The notes beneath the pieces are model-generated. The model saw nothing but the letters and a program-made list of their open reading frames with translations, was not told the origin of the DNA and searched no databases. Below are positions 51,081 to 59,994 of a DNA stretch of 64,000 nt, in pieces (within the stretch, counting starts at the first letter, position 1; the number at the start of each line of letters is the position of its first letter). The stretch is from Mesorhizobium sp. (GTDB lineage Bacteria; Pseudomonadota; Alphaproteobacteria; Rhizobiales; Rhizobiaceae). Where the stretch lies: positions 1-64,000 of the forward strand of contig JAPUFC010000071.1 in assembly GCA_027492275.1 (NCBI GenBank), in the 5' to 3' direction. A program made the translations under genes and the position numbers.

Positions 51081-52124
51081 TCAGGCTGTTGCTTCGGCGG
51101 AAATCCGCGCGGCGAGACGCGGATAGAAATCCAGGGCGTTGCCCGCCAGGCAACGCGCCCGCGCCTCGTCATTCCAAGTCGGGAAAGTCCGCGCGGGCGT
51201 GGTGTCGTCCCAATAGGGGTGGCGGCTGCCGAACATCACCAGCGCGGAATTTTCTCCTCCCACCGTATCGGACGCACTGATGCTATGCGGCGAGATTTCG
51301 TCGTCGGCCTGGGAGATGAAGCGGACGTTGGTTTCCATGTAGAGCGTCGGATCTTTCGTGACCCAGGGCACTTCCAACCGCTCCGTTTGCCAGTCCTTGT
51401 CCGTCCGGATCAGAAGCGAGCGCGCGGAATGAACGCTCACGTCGCCCAGTATGACGCGCAGGTCCGGCAGGCGGTCGAATACGCCGGCGGTGATCATGGT
51501 TGCGACGTGCACGATGGACGACAGCGGCCGCAGGGCATGAGCCTCCGCGAAGAAGCTCTGGAACCCGACCTGCGAGGGCGGCGGCTCGACGATGGTGCCC
51601 ATGTCGTCATGGACGAACACCGGCAGGCCGAGCTCAGCGGCCTTGCGCCAGATCGGGAAGAAGCGCTGATCGCCGTAGACCGCCAGGGCGCGCGCCGGCA
51701 CGACCAGTTGAACAAACCGCTCATCGCCCGCCCAACGGTCGATTTCACGCAGCGCCAGGTCGGTATCGTTCGGTGCGACGCGGATCGAGCCGAAGAAGCG
51801 CCCCTCCCCCTCGACAGCCGAAAGCCAGCGCTCGGCGAGCATGGAATTGACCGAGCGCATCACCGCGTCGGCCTGTTGCGGATTGGGCCAGTATCCGCGC
51901 GTGGTGGGGGACAGGACCGCATAGTCGATCCGCGCGTCGCGCATGAACCTGGCAACGGCAGCGGGGCTGCCCGCGTCTTCGACCGAAACCGACAGCTGGT
52001 CGAAGGGCGCCTGGTACTTGTCCCCGAAGAGGGACGGCAAGGGGCGGAGATTGAAGGGAGGACCGATCCTACGGTTCAGCTCATCATGTTCGAGAACAGG
52101 ATGAACGGCACAATCGATGATCAT
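51081..52124 (-). CDS. Amidohydrolase-2 family protein with altered metal motifs
   Basis: A 347-aa TIM-barrel protein of the ACMSD/gamma-resorcylate decarboxylase family. Relatives have D-x-D-x-H near the N-terminus, but this protein has IIDCAVHPVL (the second Asp is Ala), and in place of the G-S-D-x-P-H motif it has MFGSRHPYWDD, so the catalytic/metal Asp is Arg. Other segments (GYWPNPQQADAV, AELGLPVFVHDDMG) are intact. Its ATG overlaps the stop of the second amidohydrolase by 4 nt. It is likely to be a non-catalytic or differently acting partner of that protein. Confidence 0.78.
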   Translation of the reverse strand: MIIDCAVHPVLEHDELNRRIGPPFNLRPLPSLFGDKYQAPFDQLSVSVEDAGSPAAVARFMRDARIDYAVLSPTTRGYWPNPQQADAVMRSVNSMLAERWLSAVEGEGRFFGSIRVAPNDTDLALREIDRWAGDERFVQLVVPARALAVYGDQRFFPIWRKAAELGLPVFVHDDMGTIVEPPPSQVGFQSFFAEAHALRPLSSIVHVATMITAGVFDRLPDLRVILGDVSVHSARSLLIRTDKDWQTERLEVPWVTKDPTLYMETNVRFISQADDEISPHSISASDTVGGENSALVMFGSRHPYWDDTTPARTFPTWNDEARARCLAGNALDFYPRLAARISAEATA

Positions 52125-53281
52125 TTCCTGCCAGCCTCCAAATCGAACCGGTCCGCCGGCCTTGTCTTCGGTAGATTGTAGATCTCGCGCGCGTTCTCGC
52201 ACAAAATCCGCTTCCTGATCTCCGGTTCGAGCGAGCGCGGAAGAGCCTTGCTTGGCGGATCGAAGTCATAATGGGGCCAATCGCTGGAGAACATCAGCAA
52301 CTTCGCCGCGTTTGCCTGCTCGAACAGCGTGGCGATACGGTCGGGATGGGTGATCGACTCCTCGATCGGCTGCGTCGCGAACCGGAAATGGTCGCGAATA
52401 TACTCCCGCGGCGTTTTCTTGGCCGCCAGTTCGTGGCTGGTGCGCTTCCAGTGGCGCTCCAGACGGTCCAGAACGGGCTGGTGCCACAGAAACCCTCCCT
52501 CGATGAAGAGGACCTTGAGGTTGGGATGCCTGTCGAAGACGCCGTTGCAGATGAAGCTGACCATGTGGGCGGCATAGGCCAGCGGCGCGATAAGCGAGTG
52601 GTACTCCACGAAATACTGCAGCGTGCCGGTCGGCGTCCATCCGAGGGGCTGCGTCGCCCCGCCGCGGAAATGTATGGCGACGGGAAGGTTGTGGCGTGCG
52701 GCCGCTTCCCAGATCGGCGCGTACATCGGATGCCCGAACGGTCGCGGTCCGTAATGGGTGATCGCGACCTGCTTGAAGCGCGGATCGCCGGCCCATCGTT
52801 CGATCTCCCTGGCCGCCCCGACAGGATCCTCGACGGAGACGGTGATGGAGCCGATGTAGCGGTTCTCGGTGTTGTACTTCGACAGCCAGGTGTCGGCCGC
52901 CCAATCATTGGCGGCAGCAGACAAGGCCGTGTCCAGCAGCGGATCGACCGTGAAGCCCCGGAAGCTCCAGGGAAGCAGGATCGCGTAATCCATCGGATCG
53001 TCGACGAACAACTGCCTTCCCGCCATCTCCGGGTCGGATCCGAGGAAACTGCCGTCGTCGGGGATCGAGTCGCCCCTGCCCCCGCCTTCCAGCGTGGCGA
53101 ATGTCGGGCGCCGGAACGGAACGCGGTCGCTGATGGCACGGTCTCGCCAGGGCGGGGACATATAGGAAACGATCTGCTCGAAGGAACGCGGCTCGACGTG
53201 CACGTCGGTATCGATCACCGTGACCTCCACGGTGCCGCCCTGGCTCCGGGGCTCCTCCGGCCGAGCAATTGTCGCTGTCAT
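52121..53281 (-). CDS. Amidohydrolase-2 family protein
   Basis: A 386-aa member of the same family with intact motifs: VIDTDVHVEP (D-x-D-x-H), FRGGATQPLGW, RHPNLKVLFIEGGFLWHQP and MFSSDWPHYDF with the conserved Asp. These are the ligands of zinc- or manganese-dependent decarboxylases and hydrolases such as ACMSD and LigW. I choose ATG 53281, preceded by GGAAACGAG; the frame reaches 53314. It probably forms a complex with the 51081 product and may decarboxylate or hydrolyse an aromatic-derived acid. Confidence 0.8.
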   Translation of the reverse strand: MTATIARPEEPRSQGGTVEVTVIDTDVHVEPRSFEQIVSYMSPPWRDRAISDRVPFRRPTFATLEGGGRGDSIPDDGSFLGSDPEMAGRQLFVDDPMDYAILLPWSFRGFTVDPLLDTALSAAANDWAADTWLSKYNTENRYIGSITVSVEDPVGAAREIERWAGDPRFKQVAITHYGPRPFGHPMYAPIWEAAARHNLPVAIHFRGGATQPLGWTPTGTLQYFVEYHSLIAPLAYAAHMVSFICNGVFDRHPNLKVLFIEGGFLWHQPVLDRLERHWKRTSHELAAKKTPREYIRDHFRFATQPIEESITHPDRIATLFEQANAAKLLMFSSDWPHYDFDPPSKALPRSLEPEIRKRILCENAREIYNLPKTRPADRFDLEAGRK

Positions 53282-53320
53282 CTCGTTTCCAATCAGGTTG
53301 GATATATCTGCCATATTGAT

Positions 53321-53331
53321 CAGTTTGCCTG
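53321..53331. promoter_or_regulatory. MarR-type operator, site B (CAG-N5-CTG)
   Basis: CAGTTTGCCTG, in the context TGATCAG...CTGTATAA, lies 40-50 bp upstream of the amidohydrolase start at 53281. The AT-rich TGTATAAATTTATT next to it may contain the promoter. Confidence 0.5.
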
Positions 53332-53574
53332 TATAAATTTATTTGTCAAGCCCAGGCATGCCGTGGAGCGCAAAATGCGTTCGGGGGCAGGATGAAAGGC
53401 GCATGTCGCCGCGCTGCGGACAATGCGGCCTCACAGGACAAAGAATGGGTGGCAAGTGCGCGTCCGTGCGAATGGAAGCGCAACGGCGCAGACATCGTCC
53501 CGCCAAACTGTCGCCTGACCCATCCTGCGATCGCAGGTGGCTATCGCCGATGATTTGACAGCCAGCCTGAAATG

Positions 53575-53585
53575 CAGATAGACTG
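53575..53585. promoter_or_regulatory. MarR-type operator, site C (CAG-N5-CTG)
   Basis: CAGATAGACTG, in the context ATGCAGATAGACTGACTATAT, lies about 150 bp upstream of the CapA-like gene. The inner ATAG..CTAT adds symmetry. Confidence 0.5.
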
Positions 53586-53735
53586 ACTATATCGAGCGGA
53601 ATCGTCGCGCCCTGTGAACGGCGGCGGCGTGATATGCTTGCCGTCCTTTGACTTTACACGATCATATTGATGGCCGATCGTCCGGTGCTCGTCTTCACCG
53701 GCCGGACGCGCTGATTTTCAGGGAGGGGACCTGTA

Positions 53736-55076
53736 ATGCCTGATGTGAGCTTCCTTGCCACCGGGGATGCGATGCTGACCCATGCGATCTCGGCCACGCC
53801 GGACGAGGCGTTCCGGGACCTCGTGGAGCTCCTGCGTGGCACCGACGTGACCATCACCAACCTCGAAATGTCGTACGCGGGACGGGGCCGGCACCCGTCG
53901 ACGACGATGCACGGCACGCCGATGGGCGCCGACCCCGCACTTCTGTCGGAGTTCGAGTTTCTGGGCGTGAACCTGTTCGGTCTGGGCAATAACCACGCCA
54001 CCGACTATGGCACCGACGGTCTCGTCGCCACCCTCGAAGCGCTCGAGCGCCGCAACATGCCTTATGCCGGCGCCGCGCGGACCCTGCGGGAGGCGCGCCA
54101 GGCCTGCTATTTCGACACGCCCGGCGGGCGCGTCGCGTTCATTTCGGCAGGGTCGAGCAATGCAAGGCTGGCCCTGGCCGCCGACATCGGCGCCGGGGAT
54201 GCGGGCCGAGCCGGAATCGCGCCCGTCCGGGTCAACAAGACCCACTACGTCAGGCGCGACAGGTTCGGAGACCTGCGCGACCTGCTTGCCGAGACAGGCG
54301 TCAACATCGCGTCCACCGGCACGACCGCTCCCGGCATCCATTTCCCCTATCCCGACAAGAACATCTATGACGGGCCGCCGGCCGGCGGCATCGCCGTCGA
54401 GAGCGTCCACTTCGTGCCCGACGACAAGCCCCGCATCCAGACGGATGCGCTCGAGCGCGACATCCAGGCGCTTGAAAGCGCCGTGGACGAGGCGGGGCGC
54501 ATGGCCGATCTCGTCGTCGTGGGCCTGCACTGTCACGAAGGCCTCCAGGGCCGGTGGAACACCGACGTTCCGGCCGAATTCCTGCAGCCGCTCGGGCACC
54601 GGCTGATCGACGCCGGCGCTCACGCCGTCATGGGACACGGGCCCCACATGCTGCGGGGCGTCGAACTGTACCGCAACCGGCCGATCTGCTACTCGCTCGG
54701 AAACTTCATCTTCAACATCGAAGTGACGTCCGCGTTCCCGCTCGAGGTCTACGAGCAGCAGGGCATGCCGCTGTCGTCATCCACGGCGGACCTCTACGAC
54801 GTCGTAACCGGCTACCACAAACAGCCATATTTCTGGGAATCCGTGGTGGCGCGCTTCACCTTCTCGAACGGCGAGCTTTCGTCCTCGGAACTGCATCCGA
54901 TAAGCATGGGCAGGGACCTGCCCCGCAGCCGCCGCGGCACGCCCATGCTCACGAGCGTCGAGGAGGGCACGCGGATACTTTCGCGGCTCGACGGCCTGTC
55001 GCGCCCCTTCGGAACCGCGGTCGAAATCGAGCGCCGGGGCGATCGCTGCTTCGGTCGAATGATCCTGTCGTCCTGA
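53736..55076 (+). CDS. CapA-family (poly-gamma-glutamate capsule-like) metallophosphatase-fold protein
   Basis: A 446-aa protein with the PGA_cap/CapA domain: FLATGDAMLT (metal Asp), TNLEMSYAG, FGLGNNHATDYG, a second metal-motif region LHCHEGLQGRW and VMGHGPHMLRG near the C-terminus. These are the Asn/His/Asp ligands of the calcineurin-like fold. GGGAGGGG precedes the ATG. Capsule genes (capB, capC) are absent and the protein has no signal peptide, so it is a cytoplasmic member, a subgroup often of unknown function. Its control region carries the same motif as the catabolic genes. Confidence 0.75.
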   Translation: MPDVSFLATGDAMLTHAISATPDEAFRDLVELLRGTDVTITNLEMSYAGRGRHPSTTMHGTPMGADPALLSEFEFLGVNLFGLGNNHATDYGTDGLVATLEALERRNMPYAGAARTLREARQACYFDTPGGRVAFISAGSSNARLALAADIGAGDAGRAGIAPVRVNKTHYVRRDRFGDLRDLLAETGVNIASTGTTAPGIHFPYPDKNIYDGPPAGGIAVESVHFVPDDKPRIQTDALERDIQALESAVDEAGRMADLVVVGLHCHEGLQGRWNTDVPAEFLQPLGHRLIDAGAHAVMGHGPHMLRGVELYRNRPICYSLGNFIFNIEVTSAFPLEVYEQQGMPLSSSTADLYDVVTGYHKQPYFWESVVARFTFSNGELSSSELHPISMGRDLPRSRRGTPMLTSVEEGTRILSRLDGLSRPFGTAVEIERRGDRCFGRMILSS

Positions 55077-55110
55077 AGCGCGGCGCCGCTCGCGGGCAGA
55101 CAGCCGCGGG

Positions 55111-56166
55111 TCACACCGAGCCGTCGACCCCGGGCCAACGGCGCGCGCCCTGGCGATCGACAATCCAGCCCGGATATTCGGCCGGAAGCCTGCTGACGTC
55201 GTCGAGCCGGCACAGATCTTCCGCGTCGAGCTCCAGATTCGCGGCCGCGAGATTTTGCTGCAACTGATCGAGGCGCTTCGCGCCGATCAGAACGGAGGTG
55301 ATGAACGGGCGGGACAGTATGAAGGCGAGAGCCACGGTTGCGACGCCGCAGTCATGACGAGCCGCGATGTCCCTCATGACGGCGATGCAGCGCGACGCCC
55401 TTCCGCCGTCCACCGGCGGGAAGTTGTACCCGCCCGACCGGCGCCCCTCGGGCTTTTCACCCGTTGACGATCCCGGCTCGAACTTTCCCGACAGCGCACC
55501 GCCGGCCAGAGGGGACCACACCAGGATCCCGACGCCTTCCTCGGCCGCCATGGGCGCGATCTCGCGCTCGATGTCCCGGCCGGCCAGGGAGTAGTAAACC
55601 TGCGTGGAGTCCAGTCTTGCGAAGCCCCGGCGCTCGCAGATGCCCAGCGCCTTGCTCACCCGCCATGCCGGCCAGTTCGAGCAACCGACATAGCGAACGA
55701 GCCCCTGCGAAACCAGGTCGTCCAGCGTCCTGAGCGTCTCGTCGAGCGGGGTGATCGGATCATGGGCGTGGATCTGATAGAGATCTATGTGGCCGGTTTT
55801 CAGCCGCCGCAGGCTGGCTTCGACCGAGTCCATGATATGCCCCCTGGACGCACCGCGGTCGTTCGGTCCGGCGCCGACGGGATTGTAGCATTTCGTCGCG
55901 ATTACGACGTCCTTGCGGGCGATGCCGAGGTCTTGCAGCGCCTGGCCGACGATCTCCTCCGCGCGGCCGAAGCAATAGATGTCGGCGGTGTCGATCAGGT
56001 TCACGCCGGACTGAAAAGCGGCGCGGACGAGGCCGTTGGCCGCTTCCTGGTCAAGGCCTGCGACGCGGTCGTACTTTTCGGCGCCGGTCTTTTCGCCGAA
56101 CGTGAACGTCCCAAGTCCAAGCTCCGAGACGAGTAGTCCCGTTCGACCGAGTTGACGGTAGCGCAT
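55111..56166 (-). CDS. Aldo/keto reductase
   Basis: A 351-aa AKR. The start MRYRQLGRTGLLVSELGLGTFTFG, the active-site Asp-Tyr in LIDTADIYCFG, the Lys in VIATKCYNP and the His in YQIHAHDP (Asp-Tyr-Lys-His tetrad) are all in place, and GAKRLDQLQQNL near the end is the usual NADPH-site region. GGAGGAG precedes the ATG at 56166. It is the last gene of the operon 60954-55111 and reduces an aldehyde or ketone intermediate, or runs in reverse. Confidence 0.88.
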   Translation of the reverse strand: MRYRQLGRTGLLVSELGLGTFTFGEKTGAEKYDRVAGLDQEAANGLVRAAFQSGVNLIDTADIYCFGRAEEIVGQALQDLGIARKDVVIATKCYNPVGAGPNDRGASRGHIMDSVEASLRRLKTGHIDLYQIHAHDPITPLDETLRTLDDLVSQGLVRYVGCSNWPAWRVSKALGICERRGFARLDSTQVYYSLAGRDIEREIAPMAAEEGVGILVWSPLAGGALSGKFEPGSSTGEKPEGRRSGGYNFPPVDGGRASRCIAVMRDIAARHDCGVATVALAFILSRPFITSVLIGAKRLDQLQQNLAAANLELDAEDLCRLDDVSRLPAEYPGWIVDRQGARRWPGVDGSV

Positions 56167-56293
56167 TCGCGTCTCCTCCGTTTGTCCGCCTGGTTGAAGG
56201 CCGGCCGCGGGGCCGCTCGCCGCCACTGTCGGTCACGTCGGGCAAGACAGCCCTTCCCGCCCTTTCAGCATCCGGACATCGGCCCGCCGTGAC

Positions 56294-57043
56294 CTACCTG
56301 CCGCCCCCGACGCCGACCACGGTTCCGGACACATAGGCGCTGTCGCTGGACAGCAGCCAGCGCACGGCGCTCGCAACTTCCTCCGGCCTTCCCGCCCGGC
56401 CAAGCGGCACCGTCACTCCCACGGTTTTTACCCGCTCGCCGCGACCGGCGTTCACATGGATCTCGGTGTCGATCAATCCCGGCGCGACCGCGTTGACGCG
56501 GATGCCTTGCGCTCCGACCTCGGCGGCCAGTCCCACGCAAAGCGTGTCGATGGCAGCCTTGCTGGCCGCATAGTGCACCCAGTCTCCGGCCCCGCCGAGC
56601 TTGGCCGCGCGGCTCGACATCAGCACGATCGCTCCGCCGCCGGCCGCCGACATGACCCGGACCGCGGTCTTCGCGGTGAGGAAGGCGCCGGTGACATTCA
56701 CGTCCAAGACCCGGCGCAGGTTCGCGGCGTCCAGTTCGGCCACGCGGCAGGCTGTCCCGGTTATCCCCGCATTGGCGAAGACGCCCGTCGGCGGGCCGAA
56801 ACGGCCGGCGCAGGTGGCGAAAAGCGCTTCGATCGCCTCTTCCGCCGCGACATCGCCTTTGTAGGCCACGGCGCGCCCGCCGGCCGCGGCGACCCGCTCG
56901 CACAAGCGTCGCGCAGCCGCCTCGTTCGACGCGTAGGAGAACACGACCGGACGCCCCTCGGCCGCCAGCATCTCCACCGCCGCGGCGCCGATTCCCCTGC
57001 TGCCGCCGGTGACGATCACCGGACCACGATCAGAATCCGACAT
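56294..57043 (-). CDS. Short-chain dehydrogenase/reductase (SDR)
   Basis: A 249-aa classical SDR: TGGSRGIG (cofactor), NAGITGT, the catalytic Ser in VLMSSRAA and Tyr-x-x-x-Lys in VHYAASKAA, then PGLIDTEIH. The start at 57043 overlaps the end of the BKACE gene by 14 nt. It probably oxidises a hydroxyl group or reduces a carbonyl in the same pathway. The cofactor, NAD or NADP, is not certain. Confidence 0.9.
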   Translation of the reverse strand: MSDSDRGPVIVTGGSRGIGAAAVEMLAAEGRPVVFSYASNEAAARRLCERVAAAGGRAVAYKGDVAAEEAIEALFATCAGRFGPPTGVFANAGITGTACRVAELDAANLRRVLDVNVTGAFLTAKTAVRVMSAAGGGAIVLMSSRAAKLGGAGDWVHYAASKAAIDTLCVGLAAEVGAQGIRVNAVAPGLIDTEIHVNAGRGERVKTVGVTVPLGRAGRPEEVASAVRWLLSSDSAYVSGTVVGVGGGR

Positions 57044-57962
57044 TGCCTGCTCCCTTCAACGCCAGCATCTCGCGCGCCTCATCGGGGGTCGCGACGTCGA
57101 GGCCCAGCCCGGCCAGCAATTCGCGCGCCTTGCGAACCTGGTCGGCATTGCTCTCGGCCAACTTTCCGGGCCCGATCCACAGGGAATCCTCGAGCCCGAC
57201 ACGCAGGTTCCCGCCCTGCGCCGCCGCGAGGGCGGCGACCGGCATCTGGTTGCGGCCCGCGCCCAGCACGGACCAGACATAGTCGTCCCCGAACAGCCGG
57301 TCGGCCGTGCGCTTCAGGTGCGCGACATCCTCGGGATGCGCGCCTATGCCGCCGAGGAGACCGAAAACGGTCTGCACCAGAAACGGCGGCTTCGCCAGTC
57401 CGCGATCCACGAAATGCGCCAGATTGTAGAGGTGGGACGTGTCGTAGCACTCGAATTCAAAGCGGGTGCCGTTCGCATTGCCTATTTCCAGGATGTGCTG
57501 GATGTCGGCGAACGTGTTCTTGAACACCAGATCGCGGCTGTTCTCCAGATGCTGGCGCTCCCACTCGTACCTGAACTCGCTGAAGCGCTTCAGCATCGGG
57601 TACAGTCCGAAATTCATCGACCCCATGTTGAGCGAGGCGATTTCGGGCTTCAGCTCGGCCGCCGGGCGGAGACGCTCCTGGACCGACATGTGGGGCGAAC
57701 CGCCGGTGGTCAGATTGAGAACGGCGGCAGTGGCCTGCCTGAGCTGCGGCAGGAAGGCGCGAAAGGCCTCCGGCTCCTGCGTCGGCCTCCCATTCTCCGG
57801 ATCGCGGGCATGCAGGTGAAGGATGGCTGCCCCGGCCTCCGCCGCCGCGATGCCTTCGTCGATGATCTGCCGTGGCGTCACCGGAAGATGCTTCGACATC
57901 GAGGGGGTGTGGATGGCGCCTGTGACGGCGCAGCTTATGATGATCTTGCGGCTTGCGGGCAT
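57030..57962 (-). CDS. Beta-keto acid cleavage enzyme (BKACE, DUF849 family)
   Basis: A 310-aa TIM-barrel protein of the 3-keto-5-aminohexanoate cleavage enzyme family. IISCAVTGAIHTPSMSKHLPVTP, the zinc-binding AAILHLHARDPENG (His-x-His), LNLTTGGS, FECYDTSHL with the catalytic Glu, and a GLEDSLW motif are the hallmarks. The family converts a beta-keto acid plus acetyl-CoA to acetoacetate and a CoA ester. It lies next to the 3-hydroxyacyl dehydrogenase that could make the beta-keto acid. Starts at 57962 and 57974 both possible. Confidence 0.88.
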   Translation of the reverse strand: MPASRKIIISCAVTGAIHTPSMSKHLPVTPRQIIDEGIAAAEAGAAILHLHARDPENGRPTQEPEAFRAFLPQLRQATAAVLNLTTGGSPHMSVQERLRPAAELKPEIASLNMGSMNFGLYPMLKRFSEFRYEWERQHLENSRDLVFKNTFADIQHILEIGNANGTRFEFECYDTSHLYNLAHFVDRGLAKPPFLVQTVFGLLGGIGAHPEDVAHLKRTADRLFGDDYVWSVLGAGRNQMPVAALAAAQGGNLRVGLEDSLWIGPGKLAESNADQVRKARELLAGLGLDVATPDEAREMLALKGAGNVGF

Positions 57963-57983
57963 CCTGTTTTCCAAACGAGCGTT

Positions 57984-58934
57984 TCAAACGATGGGAGAGC
58001 GTGACCGCAGATGCGCCATGAGAGCCATGAGGCGTTGGTCACGCCGCGCCTGGGCGGCGGGAATCTGATCGAGCGGGACGACGCTACGCCGGGCCGCCTC
58101 GATCTCGTCCAGGACCGGACCATCCCAGCCGACCGTCCTGCACTGGCCGGATGCGATCGTCTCGTACATCCCGCCGTAGCGCGCCACATAGTCCCGCACG
58201 CCGCCCGGCGCATTCAGGTCGATGGTTTCAAACGGGCCGACCAGAGCCCAGCGCGGGGCGAGCCCGTCACGGATGCCGGCATCGACATCGTCAGGACTGG
58301 CGACGCCTGCCGCAACGAGGCGGAAAGCCTCCTGAAGAAGCGCGCCCTGCAACCGGTTCACGATGAAACCGTCGATCTCGCGCGTCATGCGGATCGGCCT
58401 CTGGCCGATCCTTTCCATCAGTCGCGTGGTCCGCTCGACCGTTTCGGCGTCGGTCCAGGGCGCCGGGACGATTTCGACCGCCGGAATGAGGCTCGGCGGA
58501 TTGATCGGGTGTGCCACGACGCAGCGGTGCCGCCCCTCGACATGCGCGGTGAACGCCGACGGCAGCAACGCCGACGTCGAGCTCGCGAGGATGGCCTGAG
58601 GCCCGGCGAGCCTGTCCAGCTCGGCAAAGACGGCCATCTTCGCCTCGAGCCTTTCCGACACGTTCTCCTGGACATGCGCCGCGGCCTCGACCGCTTCTCC
58701 GAGATCCCTGGACACACTGACGCGCGCGGCGATGTCCTCGACGGTCGCATCGCCGAGCAGGCCGGCTCCGGCCAGTTCGGCGGCGACGGCATGCACCCGC
58801 CGCAGCGCCTGCATGGACGCCTCCGCGCTCTGGTCGAAGAGCTTGACGGTGCAGCCACCCCTTGCAAAGGAAACCGCCCACGAGCATCCGATCAGGCCGC
58901 TCCCGACGATCGCGACGTTGATGCCTGCATTCAT
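57984..58934 (-). CDS. 3-hydroxyacyl-CoA dehydrogenase-family protein (carnitine/gulonate dehydrogenase-like)
   Basis: A 316-aa NAD-dependent dehydrogenase: VAIVGSGLIGCSWAVSFARGG, the active-site HPINPPSLIP motif, and IDGFIVNRLQGALLQEAFRLV in the C-terminal domain. The family includes HADH, L-gulonate dehydrogenase (lambda-crystallin) and carnitine 3-dehydrogenase. Its length and HPINPP motif agree best with the free-acid members, not the CoA-dependent HADH. It is directly followed by BKACE, as in carnitine degradation. GGAGA precedes the ATG at 58934. Confidence 0.85.
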   Translation of the reverse strand: MNAGINVAIVGSGLIGCSWAVSFARGGCTVKLFDQSAEASMQALRRVHAVAAELAGAGLLGDATVEDIAARVSVSRDLGEAVEAAAHVQENVSERLEAKMAVFAELDRLAGPQAILASSTSALLPSAFTAHVEGRHRCVVAHPINPPSLIPAVEIVPAPWTDAETVERTTRLMERIGQRPIRMTREIDGFIVNRLQGALLQEAFRLVAAGVASPDDVDAGIRDGLAPRWALVGPFETIDLNAPGGVRDYVARYGGMYETIASGQCRTVGWDGPVLDEIEAARRSVVPLDQIPAAQARRDQRLMALMAHLRSRSPIV

Positions 58935-58970
58935 CGATACGTCTCCATACCGGCGTGCGCCATCCACCGT

Positions 58971-59987
58971 CTATCCGGGCCTGGAAGCGGACAGAGCGTC
59001 GCGAGGCTCAAATTTATGAAGGCAGCGATGGGGAACGACAGGCCGCCCGCTGCTTCTGGCGAACGATTCCGGAACCTCGGAAATGTAGACCGCGCCGGCG
59101 GAATCGACCGCGATCGCATGCGGCGCGAGAAGGTTCACCGTTTCCATTGTGATACGCGCGGCTAACGATCGGTCCGGGGCAAAGACGGTCATTCGCCCCG
59201 GACGTTCAGTCTCGGCGGGCCCGAGGCGCCATGACTTGAGGTCGCCCGGACCACGCGCAAGCTCGGTCACATACATCCGACCCTGGCGATCAAACGTCAC
59301 GTCGGTGGGCCGCCGAACATCCGTCCAGACGTCCAGCAGATCGCCATCCGGCGAGAAGACCTGGATACGGTCGTTCTCGCGGTCGCAGACAAGGATTCGA
59401 CCGCGCGGGTCGATGGCGACGCTGTGGGGAATGACGAAGGAGCCCTCGCCCGCGCCGAACGTGCCCCAGGAGCGGATGACCTCGCGGTCCTTCGACAGGC
59501 GGTGAATGCGGCAGTTGCGATAGCCGTCGCTGACGAACAGTTCGCCGTCGCGCGACGCCACCACCTTGGTCGGCCGATTGAACGGCGGACCGCCGGTCAC
59601 CTGGTCAAGCGACGTCGGCACGGCCGGCCGGCCTTGCTCGTCACGCCCCGTCGCGGCGGGAACACCGCTGCCGATGGTTTCCAGGGGACGGCCCGCCGTG
59701 TCGAAAACACGGAGACGGTGACCGCCATCGTCGGCGACGTAGACCCTGTCATCCGCGCCGATGGAAATGTGATGCGGCCGATCGGAGAAGCAGCTCTTGC
59801 CCCATCGGTCCAGGACGGTGCCTTGCCTGTCCAGCACCGTGATGGGATGGGCGCCACGCCGCAGGACGTAGACCCGATCACGGGAATCGACCGCCACGCC
59901 GGTGACGTCGTCGGACCAGGTGTCGTCGCCCCAGTCGGCAACCTCGCGAAAGCTCATCGGCATTTTTGCAGCCCGTTCGTTCGACAT
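58971..59987 (-). CDS. NHL-repeat beta-propeller protein
   Basis: A 338-aa protein built of about six NHL repeats; examples are DRVYVLRRGAHPITVLD, DDRVYVADDGGHRLRVFD, GELFVSDGYRNCRIHRL and GRILVCDRENDRIQVFS. This is the fold of peptidyl-glycine lyase-like and SMP-30-like proteins. It lacks a signal peptide. It is in the operon 60954-55111, 7 nt downstream of the reductase gene. A lyase or lactonase-like role is possible, but the operon gives no direct hint. Confidence 0.8.
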   Translation of the reverse strand: MSNERAAKMPMSFREVADWGDDTWSDDVTGVAVDSRDRVYVLRRGAHPITVLDRQGTVLDRWGKSCFSDRPHHISIGADDRVYVADDGGHRLRVFDTAGRPLETIGSGVPAATGRDEQGRPAVPTSLDQVTGGPPFNRPTKVVASRDGELFVSDGYRNCRIHRLSKDREVIRSWGTFGAGEGSFVIPHSVAIDPRGRILVCDRENDRIQVFSPDGDLLDVWTDVRRPTDVTFDRQGRMYVTELARGPGDLKSWRLGPAETERPGRMTVFAPDRSLAARITMETVNLLAPHAIAVDSAGAVYISEVPESFARSSGRPVVPHRCLHKFEPRDALSASRPG

Positions 59988-59994
59988 CGTTGCA

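Larger units (their letters stand above)
53282..53735. other. Divergent control region (amidohydrolases / CapA-like gene)
   Basis: This 454-bp gap between two divergent genes holds two CAG-N5-CTG sites (53321-53331, 53575-53585). The middle, about 53350-53560, shows no convincing coding sequence. Confidence 0.55.
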
